A stretch of 64,000 bases of DNA, from the NCBI GenBank assembly GCA_900466945.1, contig UBNV01000006.1, forward strand, positions 656,850 through 720,849. Direction: 5' to 3'. Each line of letters begins with the position of its first letter. Position 1 is the first letter of the stretch. The notes below the pieces were generated by a model that was given only the letters and a program-made list of their open reading frames with translations, was not told the DNA's origin and made no database searches. Shown piece after piece: positions 8,983 through 16,011 of this stretch. The stretch is from Hyphomicrobiales bacterium. Its GTDB lineage: Bacteria; Pseudomonadota; Alphaproteobacteria; Rhizobiales; Rhizobiaceae. A program made the position numbers and the translations under genes.

Positions 8983-9354
8983 ATGCCGAAAAAGGTTATG
9001 ATTGTCGAAGACAACGAGCTCAACATGAAGCTCTTCCGCGATCTGATCGAAGCATCCGGCTATGAAACGGTTCAGACCCGCAACGGCATGGAAGCGATGG
9101 ATCTCGCACGCCGCCACAAGCCGGATCTTATACTGATGGACATCCAGCTTCCCGAAGTCTCCGGTCTCGAAGTCACCAAATGGCTGAAGGACGACCCGGA
9201 ACTGCATGTCATTCCTGTCATCGCCGTCACGGCCTTTGCCATGAAGGGCGACGAGGAGCGCATCCGCCAAGGGGGCTGCGAGGCCTATGTCTCCAAGCCG
9301 ATATCGGTGCCGAAGTTCATCGAGACCATCAAGACCTATCTCGGGGACGCGTGA
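8983..9354 (+). CDS. divK: Polar-differentiation response regulator DivK
   Basis: A single REC domain of 123 residues with no output domain. Acidic pocket E9/D10, phosphoacceptor D53 ([12 protein letters not shown]), threonine in AVTAFAM and lysine in SKP are all present. DivK is phosphorylated by DivJ and dephosphorylated by PleC. It steers the CtrA pathway through DivL/CckA, and so cell-cycle progression and polarity. pleD starts 12 bases downstream, the classic divK-pleD operon. The divergent upstream region must hold its promoter, but no consensus is clear. Confidence 0.95.
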   Translation: MPKKVMIVEDNELNMKLFRDLIEASGYETVQTRNGMEAMDLARRHKPDLILMDIQLPEVSGLEVTKWLKDDPELHVIPVIAVTAFAMKGDEERIRQGGCEAYVSKPISVPKFIETIKTYLGDA

Positions 9355-9366
9355 GGATTACGGGAC

Positions 9367-10740
9367 ATGACTGCGCGCATTCTGGTCGTCGACGATATTC
9401 CAGCCAACGTGAAGCTGCTCGAAGCGCGGCTCATGGCGGAATATTTCGACGTTCTGACGGCGAGCAACGGTCGCGATGCGCTCGACATCTGTGATCGCAC
9501 CCAGGTCGATGTGATCCTGCTCGACATCATGATGCCGGAAATGGACGGCTTTGAAGTCTGCGAGCGGCTGAAGTCCAATCCGCGCACGGCCCATATCCCG
9601 GTCGTCATGGTCACCGCACTCGACCAGCCTTCGGATCGCGTCCGCGGCCTCAAAGCCGGTGCCGACGACTTCCTCACCAAGCCTGTCAACGACCTGCAGC
9701 TGATTTCGCGCGTGAAAAGCCTCGTGCGCCTGAAGACATTGTCGGACGAACTGCGCATCCGCCACGATACGACCCGCCAGGCCGGCATGGACGACATTCT
9801 GCGGCTTCAGGACGGGCGTCTGGAAGAGCAGGCGCATGTCCTGCTCGTCGACAGCCGCGCCGCCTCGCAGGAACGCATCATCAAGTCGCTGAAGCCGATA
9901 GCGGAAGTCTTTGCGATGTCCGACCCGCAGGCTGCGGTGTTCGAGGCGGCGGAGAACACGTTCGACCTCATCATCGTCAACTGCAATCTCGAAGACTACG
10001 ATCCCTTGCGCCTGTGCTCGCAGATCCGGTCGCTGGATCGCACCCGCTTCATCCCGATCCTGCTGATCACAGAACAGGGCGATGAGCAGATGATTATTCG
10101 CGCCCTCGATCTCGGCGTGAACGATTATATCGTGCGTCCCCTTGATCCCAACGAACTCGTGGCCCGCGCCCTGACCCAGGTTCGCCGCAAGCGCTACAAT
10201 GATCGCCTGCGCAACAGCGTGCGGCAGACGATCGAGCTTGCAGTCACCGACGGCCTGACCGGGCTCCACAATCGCCGCTATCTCGACACACAGCTGCGAA
10301 CGCTCTTTGCCCGCGCCAAGGTGCGCGGCCGGCCGCTGACGATCTGCATCACCGATATCGATCGCTTCAAGCTGGTGAATGACGGCTACGGCCACGATGC
10401 CGGCGACGAAGTGCTGAAGGAATTCGCCGGGCGGATCCGTGCGACGGTGCGCGGTGCCGATCTCGCCTGCCGTTTCGGCGGCGAAGAGTTCGTCCTAGTC
10501 ATGCCGGACACGCCGGCGGAGGTGGCCGCAACCGTGGCAGAGCGGCTGCGCGGTATGATTGAAGCAAGGCCATTCCAGCTCCGCACGGGCGAGACACCGT
10601 TGATGCTGACCGCATCCATGGGCATTGCCACGATCGGCCCGGGCATTGAAACTCCGGAACAGCTCTTGAAACAGGCAGACCGTGCGCTCTACGAGGCCAA
10701 AAACTCCGGCCGCAATCGCGTCGTTGCCGCAGCGGCTTAG
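9367..10740 (+). CDS. pleD: Diguanylate cyclase response regulator PleD
   Basis: Architecture REC-REC-GGDEF over 457 residues. The first receiver has D53 (ILLDIMMPEMDG). The second (about 150-275) has asparagine in place of the acceptor (IIVNCNLEDYD) and acts as a dimerisation adaptor. The active site is GGEEF at 371-375. The allosteric product-inhibition site RxxD is R362-D365, five residues upstream. PleD makes cyclic di-GMP at the developing pole. It is cotranscribed with divK. A long non-coding stretch with a structured RNA follows. Confidence 0.95.
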   Translation: MTARILVVDDIPANVKLLEARLMAEYFDVLTASNGRDALDICDRTQVDVILLDIMMPEMDGFEVCERLKSNPRTAHIPVVMVTALDQPSDRVRGLKAGADDFLTKPVNDLQLISRVKSLVRLKTLSDELRIRHDTTRQAGMDDILRLQDGRLEEQAHVLLVDSRAASQERIIKSLKPIAEVFAMSDPQAAVFEAAENTFDLIIVNCNLEDYDPLRLCSQIRSLDRTRFIPILLITEQGDEQMIIRALDLGVNDYIVRPLDPNELVARALTQVRRKRYNDRLRNSVRQTIELAVTDGLTGLHNRRYLDTQLRTLFARAKVRGRPLTICITDIDRFKLVNDGYGHDAGDEVLKEFAGRIRATVRGADLACRFGGEEFVLVMPDTPAEVAATVAERLRGMIEARPFQLRTGETPLMLTASMGIATIGPGIETPEQLLKQADRALYEAKNSGRNRVVAAAA

Positions 10741-11214
10741 TCCAGCCCTTTAAATAAATGCTGTGCTTTCAGTCGCGGTCGGCGCTGTCTACAGAGATTT
10801 ACACAGCTTTTTGGTCTGCCAGTCCAGCTATGGATTTGATCAATTCATGCTGCCTTTTTGAGCAGTTACAAAACGACTTATCCGTTGATGCCAGAATAGT
10901 CTTGCACCAAACGCGGCGGATGCTGGCAGCACCCCTCCGTGACATGCTTACTGGGTATTGTATTTACCTGAATATTAGCGTTTTCTGCGAGGGGATGACC
11001 TAGGTTTGAGTGCGCCGGTCGCTATGGTTTTCGCATACTAGACTTGAGAAGAACTCGAATGGACTGGCGGTTATCTCAAGATTCAATGTGTGCAGTACTG
11101 ACGATCGCGACGCTGCGGCAAGTTCAACCCCTCGTGATTTAACCATATTCGTACGCTGATAGGTCTGGCGGTTAATAAACTGTTGATTTTTGTCTCTGCT
11201 TGGGAGAACTTGCA
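10741..11214. other. Intergenic region between pleD and the small RNA
   Basis: No convincing gene is seen; an 81-codon frame here has atypical composition and no ribosome site. The stretch is AT-richer than its surroundings. It holds two copies of CTGGCGGTTA (11064-11073 and 11165-11174, 101 bases apart) and a TTAACCAT word (11139-11146) that resembles a CtrA half-site. These may belong to the promoter region of the downstream RNA, but no clean -35/-10 pair stands out. Confidence 0.4.
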
Positions 11215-11399
11215 CCCAGCAGACAAGACCTCTTAGGAGGTTCTGGATACCCCATGATGCTCAGGTCCGCCGCATCTCCTGGGTCGTGGGGTCGGTCGGT
11301 TGGTATGCGACAACAAAAACGGTTCCTCGTGCCGTGTTGCATGCCGGCCGACCCCCTATTGTAAAGACACCGGTTTCCGCAAGGAAGCCGGTGTTTTTT
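11215..11399 (+). ncRNA. ecpR1: Structured small RNA, EcpR1-like, between pleD and rpmG
   Basis: Three hairpins and a terminator can be drawn. Hairpin A is 11227-11232 with 11237-11242. Hairpin B is 11249-11292, about 15 bp with a two-base bulge and loop TCCGCCGCATCT. Hairpin C is 11288-11295 with 11348-11355, continued by an 11-bp inner stem 11302-11312 with 11335-11345. A perfect terminator ends it. B and C share GGGGT at 11288-11292, so they exclude each other. From memory, the Sinorhizobium sRNA EcpR1, which represses dnaA and gcrA, sits at this pleD-rpmG position; the match is by synteny and shape. The 5' end is a guess. Confidence 0.6.
11367..11399 (+). terminator. Rho-independent terminator of the small RNA
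   Basis: A 12-bp stem (11367-11378 with 11383-11394, one G-T pair) is closed by a GCAA tetraloop and followed by five T. It is the best terminator in the window and defines the RNA 3' end near 11399. Confidence 0.9.
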
Positions 11400-11442
11400 G
11401 TTTGGGCTCTTGGCAATCAAGCGGCAGTGGACGGGGCAAAAG

Positions 11443-11478
11443 AAAAAGGCGCGCCGCAACAAGCGGCACGCCTTTTTT
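11443..11478 (-). terminator. Bidirectional terminator after rpmG
   Basis: Stem AAAAAGGCG-C-GCCGC, loop AACAA, then GCGGC-A-CGCCTTTTTT, with one C-A mismatch. A and T tracts on both sides let it stop rpmG transcripts on the minus strand 20 bases after the stop codon. It can also back up the small-RNA terminator on the plus strand. Confidence 0.8.
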
Positions 11479-11498
11479 GAAAAGCCTTCGATCAAGTC

Positions 11499-11666
11499 TT
11501 ACTTGATCTTGGTTTCCTTGAACTCGACATGCTTCTTAGCAACCGGGTCATACTTGGTCTTCGTCATCTTGTCCGTCATGGTGCGGCTGTTCTTCGTGGT
11601 TACGTAAAAGAAACCCGTGTCAGCCGTCGACAGAAGCTTGATCTTGATGGTTGTAGCCTTGGCCAT
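11499..11666 (-). CDS. rpmG: 50S ribosomal protein L33
   Basis: A 55-residue protein beginning [18 protein letters not shown] with the L33 core [23 protein letters not shown]. The start is set at the ATG at 11664-11666; a longer in-frame extension upstream has no family support. This is the cysteine-free (zinc-independent) type of L33. The gene is monocistronic, between its own promoter and a bidirectional terminator. Confidence 0.95.
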   Translation of the reverse strand: MAKATTIKIKLLSTADTGFFYVTTKNSRTMTDKMTKTKYDPVAKKHVEFKETKIK

Positions 11667-11732
11667 GGTCGTCCTGCCTCTAATAAACGAAGCCGTGGAC
11701 GACCGAACGAGGCCCACGGCAAATCTGGCGCG

Positions 11733-11760
11733 AAACTACAAATCGCGCCCGAAAAGTCAA
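11733..11760 (-). promoter_or_regulatory. Probable rpmG promoter
   Basis: On the minus strand TTGACT (11760-11755), a 16-base spacer and TAGTTT (11738-11733) resemble the rhizobial housekeeping consensus. The -35 overlaps the last codons of the upstream MFS gene. Confidence 0.45.
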
Positions 11761-12938
11761 GTGCGTTTCGGGTTAAAAAGCAGGCGTCCCAGGGAAAGCA
11801 CCACATAGAGGGCGAAGAAGCCAGCGATTGCCCAGGCAAAACCGTCATTGCCGGTGATGTCGATGGCAGCCCCGATCGCCTGTGGACCGGCAACCGTGCC
11901 CACCGCATAGCAGAAAATGAAGGCGGCATTGGCAGCTGCAAGATCAGCGCCCGTGAGTCGCGAGCCGAGATGGCTCAAGCCCACCGTGTAGAGGCCAGAG
12001 ACGCAGCCGCCCCAGAACAGCAGCACGATCGCCATCAGATGCCAGTAACCCGAGAGCCAGGGAAGTGTCAGCGAGCCGGCAAGGCCGACGGCCGCGAGGA
12101 TCGACAACAGCAGCCGCCTGTCGCGCATGCGGTCCGAGAGCAGCCCCAGCGGGATCTGGAAGACCATGTTCCCGATACCCATCACGGTCAGCAGCAGCGC
12201 CGCCTGGGTCTCCGTAAAGCCGCTGCGGGTCGCATAGATCGGGAAGAGTGACAAGCCGCCCGCCTCGACCGCGCCGAAGACAAAGACGGCCACCGTCGCA
12301 GTCGGCACCAGGAATATGTAGCGCAGGAAATGCATTTCGGGCTTGTCACCCAGAACAGGGCTTTCGTAGCGCGCTATGTAAATCGGGATCGCAGCGGCGA
12401 GGATGGCCACGGCACCGACTGCAAAGGGCAGGAGGCCTTCGCTCCCGAGCACGGAAAAAAGCAGGGGGCCACAGGCGAAGCCCACGGCAAGCATGGTGGC
12501 GTAAATGCCCATGACCAAGCCGCGCTTGCGCGACGGAGCCGCCGCATTGATCCAGAATTCGGAAAGGATGAAGAGCGTGGTCGTCGCGCCATGAAAGACG
12601 ATGCGCAGCGGAAACCACATCCAGAATTCGGTGGCATAGTAGAAGCCGACCGCGCTTACGGCAGAGAGTACGACGGCCCACAGCATGGTCGGCACGACGC
12701 CGAGTTTGTGCGCAAGCTTGGTGGTGACCGGTGCTGCCGCCATGGCTGCAATGCCGGCCATGGCCGAATTGAGCCCTATGAGGGTGGAGGAGATGCCGCG
12801 CTTTTCCAGGATGATGCTCAGGAGCGGCAGCCCAAGGCCGATGGCGATGCCGACGGCGGAGATCGCCGAAATGGCCGCAACCAGCGAGGGCCAGTGGATT
12901 TCTTCGCGGTGGCCGTTCAGGCCATTGGTCTCAGACAT
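11757..12938 (-). CDS. MFS transporter
   Basis: A 393-residue protein with twelve predicted membrane segments. The cytoplasmic loop GLLSDRMRDRRLLL after helix 8 is the MFS motif A relative, and the 2-3 loop (TTKLAHKLGVVPT) is a degenerate version. It resembles the YcaD/sugar-efflux branch of MFS, but substrate and direction cannot be read. The N-terminus (MSETNGLNGHREEIHW) is polar and cytoplasmic. It lies alone between rpmG and DUF983 on the same strand. Confidence 0.85.
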   Translation of the reverse strand: MSETNGLNGHREEIHWPSLVAAISAISAVGIAIGLGLPLLSIILEKRGISSTLIGLNSAMAGIAAMAAAPVTTKLAHKLGVVPTMLWAVVLSAVSAVGFYYATEFWMWFPLRIVFHGATTTLFILSEFWINAAAPSRKRGLVMGIYATMLAVGFACGPLLFSVLGSEGLLPFAVGAVAILAAAIPIYIARYESPVLGDKPEMHFLRYIFLVPTATVAVFVFGAVEAGGLSLFPIYATRSGFTETQAALLLTVMGIGNMVFQIPLGLLSDRMRDRRLLLSILAAVGLAGSLTLPWLSGYWHLMAIVLLFWGGCVSGLYTVGLSHLGSRLTGADLAAANAAFIFCYAVGTVAGPQAIGAAIDITGNDGFAWAIAGFFALYVVLSLGRLLFNPKRT

Positions 12939-13193
12939 CCGCGACCTCGCGAACCGACCGGACCTCGGATGAGAGAGCTGCCGGCTGCGGGCAAGATGTC
13001 GGCATGGTCAATGGCATTTTCGCTTACGAGCTCCCGAGGCATCCATGATCGGCGCGGCATGTTCAGACTGGAAATGGTCCGACTGTCAAGTTGCTTGGCA
13101 CCGGCACCGCGAATCACGATGTACCGCAAATCTCAGTCCTATCGGTAAACGACCAAAGTCAGGTGACGGCTTTTTGTGGACTCGTGCCCGTCG

Positions 13194-13628
13194 TCAAGAT
13201 GGCTCGAACTCGTCCTTCTCTCCACCGAAACCGTGCATCCGCAGCGCCCACTGCAAGCCCACGACCCCGCCCTTGATGGGCTGCAGGCAAAGGAGCGAGG
13301 TCACCACCCCGATCGGTGCCCAGATCGCAAAATGCACCCAGGCAGGGAGTGCGAAGACGAGGTCTGTCGCCATGAAGCCGCCGACGAGCACATGGCCGAG
13401 GATCAGGATCACGAGATAGGCCGGCAGATCGTCTGCCCGATGATGGTGATAGTCCTCGCCGCAGGCCGCGCAGTTGTCGACGACCTTCAGATAGCTGCGA
13501 AACAGCTTGCCCGAGCCACAGGCCGGGCACTGGTTCAGCATGCCGCGCTTGATCGACCGGCCGAGCGGGCGTTCGATCTTCTCCTCTGCGCCGTATTGGA
13601 TCGTCACATGGGTCTGGTTGGCGGTCAT
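13194..13628 (-). CDS. DUF983 membrane protein
   Basis: A 144-residue protein. GMLNQCPACGSGKLFRSYLKVVDNCAACGEDY carries two Cys-x2-Cys pairs (a zinc-ribbon-like head), followed by HHHRADDLPAYLVILILGH and two hydrophobic segments. This is the DUF983 signature; the family is unstudied. The ATG at 13626-13628 is preferred because GGAGG stands five bases before it; an upstream in-frame ATG lacks this. It follows rnr by 22 bases and is probably cotranscribed. Confidence 0.85.
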   Translation of the reverse strand: MTANQTHVTIQYGAEEKIERPLGRSIKRGMLNQCPACGSGKLFRSYLKVVDNCAACGEDYHHHRADDLPAYLVILILGHVLVGGFMATDLVFALPAWVHFAIWAPIGVVTSLLCLQPIKGGVVGLQWALRMHGFGGEKDEFEPS

Positions 13629-13650
13629 GGTTGCCTCCGGGGCGAAAGTG

Positions 13651-16011
13651 TCAACGTCGCGAGCGCGGCGGACGTGTGCCTGGCTGTTTCTGGCCACGTC
13701 GTCCCGACTTGTGGAAGGACCGCGTGCCCGCTGGCATCTTGCGCCCCTCGCTCAGCATTTCAAAGCGCAGAGCACCGGCAAGAGGCACGGCCTCCACCAG
13801 CTTGACCTCGACGGTATCGCCCAGCTGATATCCCAGCCCGGACTTTTCGCCCGTCAGGGCCTGATGTGCTTCGTCGTAGATATAGTAGTCCCGGCCCAGT
13901 GTTGAAACCGGGATAAAGCCATCTGCGCCAAATTGCGGCAGGGCGACGAACAGGCCGGACTTTGTCACGCCCCGGATCTGGCCCTCGAACTCATCGCCGA
14001 TGCGCCCTGCCAGGTGATGAGCGATCAGTCGGTTGACGGTGTCACGCTCGGCGGCCATCGCCCGGCGCTCGAAGGTCGAGATCTCGGCCGCAATATCCTC
14101 GAGGCTCGCTTCCTCGTCTGGCGTGATCCCGCCTTCGCCCAAGCCCAGCGACCCCACCAGCGCCCGATGCACGATCAGGTCGGCATACCGGCGGATCGGC
14201 GACGTGAAGTGGGCATACTTCATCAGGTTGAGGCCGAAATGGCCGATATTGTCGGGGCTGTAGATCGCTTGGCTCTGGCTGCGCAGCACCATCTCGTTGA
14301 CGATGGTCTGGTGCGGCGTGTCTTGCGCCTTGGACAGAATGCCGTTGAACGAATTGGACCGCATATTGCCGCCCTTGACCAAGGACATGCCGAGCGTGGC
14401 GAGGAACTCGCGCAGCACTTCCTGCTTGGCAAGCGTCGGGGCGTCGTGAATCCGGTAGATCAGCGCCTGGCGCTTCTTCTCCAATGTCTCTGCAGCCGAG
14501 ACGTTGGCCTGGATCATCATCTCCTCGATCAGCTTGTGCGCGTCGAGGCGTTCCGGAACATGCACGCGGTCGACCGTGCCGTCCTCTCGGAGGATGATCT
14601 TGCGTTCCGGCATGTCGAGCTCAAGCGGCTGGCGCCGGTCGCGCCCGCGCTTCATCACCTCATAGGCATGCCACAGGGGTTTAAGGATCGGCTCCAGCAG
14701 CGGGCCGGTCTTCTCGTCCGTCTTGCCGTCGATCGCCGCCTGCGCCTGCTGGTAGGAGAGCTTGGCAGCACTCTTCATCATGATGCGGTGGAAGGTGTGG
14801 CTCGCCTTGCGGCCTTCATGCGAGAAGACCATGCGCACAGCAAGCGCCGGCCGGTCGACGCCCTCGCGCAGCGAGCAGAGATCGTTCGAGATCCGTTCGG
14901 GCAGCATCGGCACGACTCGGTCCGGGAAGTAGACGGAGTTGCCGCGCTTCAGCGCCTCGCGATCCAGCGCCGATTTCGGTCGGATGTAATAGGAAACATC
15001 CGCAATTGCCACCGTCACGATCACGCCGTCTGGATTGTCGGGCGAGGTGTCGAGCTCGGCATAGACGGCGTCGTCATGGTCCTTGGCGTCATGCGGGTCG
15101 ATCGTGATCAACGGCAGACTGCGCCAGTCCTCGCGATGAGACATGGAGGCGGGCTCGGCCGCCTCGGCCTCTGATATCACCGATTGCGGGAAGATATGCG
15201 GAATGCCATGCGCATGGATCGCGATCATAGAGATCGCCTTTTCCGACGCGACCGATCCGACGACGTTGAGCACCTTTGCCCGCGTCAGTCCCATGCGCGC
15301 AGCACGACCCACTTCGACTTCAACGAGGTCGCCGTCCTTTGCGTCACCGATATCGGTGGCGTCGATCTGCATTTCTTCGCCGCGCCGCTCGATCGGCATC
15401 AGGCGCGCGCCGCCGTCAGGCATCATCCGCACAACGCCCATCACCGCGCCGACCTGACGGTCGAGGATCTTGATCACCCGGGCCGTATAGGCAGGACCGG
15501 AACGGTCCTTGTTGCCGAAGATCTTGGCAAGCACCCGGTCGCCCAGGCCGCCAACGGGCGTCTTGCCCTTCGATCGGTCGGCGCTCGATTGACGGATGAG
15601 TACGGCGGGTGCTGCACCGGCCTCTTCGGGCCATTCCGCCGGTCGACCGATCAGCTCGCCGTCCTTGTCGCGGGTGGTGATGTCGAGCACGGTAACCGGG
15701 GGCAGGGCGCCAGGCCTTGTCAACGACTTCCGGCTCTTCTGCACGAGGCCGTCGTTTTCGAGATCCTTGAGTGCTTGCTTGAGCTCGACGCGCTGCTCGC
15801 CCTTGAGTCCAAAGGCCTTGGCGATCTCCCGCTTCGAAGCGCGCTCCGGATTGTCCGTGATGAACTGCATCAGGACTTCACGCGGCGGAACCTCGCCGTG
15901 GATCAAGGCCGTGGGGTTTTCACTCCTGGCCTTGGCCGCGCCTTCCGCACGCCGGCTCTTGCGGTTGCCGGAGCCGGGTGTCTCGGAGGGGTCGCGGAAT
16001 CTCTTGCTCAA
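13651..16011 (-). CDS. rnr: Ribonuclease R
   Basis: A 786-residue 3'-5' exoribonuclease of the RNB family that degrades structured RNA. An N-terminal helix-turn-helix region (FITDNPERASKREIAKAFG), cold-shock domains, the RNB catalytic core (DHDDAVYAEL with clustered aspartates; SYYIRPKSALD) and a C-terminal S1 domain are visible, ending in a basic tail. The start is taken as the TTG at 16009-16011, which overlaps the topA stop as TTGA; the open frame further upstream is antisense-like composition inside topA. Translational coupling to topA is likely. Confidence 0.93.
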   Translation of the reverse strand: MSKRFRDPSETPGSGNRKSRRAEGAAKARSENPTALIHGEVPPREVLMQFITDNPERASKREIAKAFGLKGEQRVELKQALKDLENDGLVQKSRKSLTRPGALPPVTVLDITTRDKDGELIGRPAEWPEEAGAAPAVLIRQSSADRSKGKTPVGGLGDRVLAKIFGNKDRSGPAYTARVIKILDRQVGAVMGVVRMMPDGGARLMPIERRGEEMQIDATDIGDAKDGDLVEVEVGRAARMGLTRAKVLNVVGSVASEKAISMIAIHAHGIPHIFPQSVISEAEAAEPASMSHREDWRSLPLITIDPHDAKDHDDAVYAELDTSPDNPDGVIVTVAIADVSYYIRPKSALDREALKRGNSVYFPDRVVPMLPERISNDLCSLREGVDRPALAVRMVFSHEGRKASHTFHRIMMKSAAKLSYQQAQAAIDGKTDEKTGPLLEPILKPLWHAYEVMKRGRDRRQPLELDMPERKIILREDGTVDRVHVPERLDAHKLIEEMMIQANVSAAETLEKKRQALIYRIHDAPTLAKQEVLREFLATLGMSLVKGGNMRSNSFNGILSKAQDTPHQTIVNEMVLRSQSQAIYSPDNIGHFGLNLMKYAHFTSPIRRYADLIVHRALVGSLGLGEGGITPDEEASLEDIAAEISTFERRAMAAERDTVNRLIAHHLAGRIGDEFEGQIRGVTKSGLFVALPQFGADGFIPVSTLGRDYYIYDEAHQALTGEKSGLGYQLGDTVEVKLVEAVPLAGALRFEMLSEGRKMPAGTRSFHKSGRRGQKQPGTRPPRSRR

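Noticed and set aside
10758..11003. 81-codon plus-strand frame after pleD
   Set aside because: No ribosome site, Cys/Ser-rich residue mix unlike neighbouring proteins, and no resemblance to any family.
11139..11146. CtrA site (TTAACCAT)
   Set aside because: A single half-site without the second TTAA at seven bases is too weak to list as a feature; kept only as part of a finding.
12917..13129. 70-codon minus-strand frame upstream of the MFS gene
   Set aside because: No ribosome site and no protein-like composition; overlaps the MFS start.
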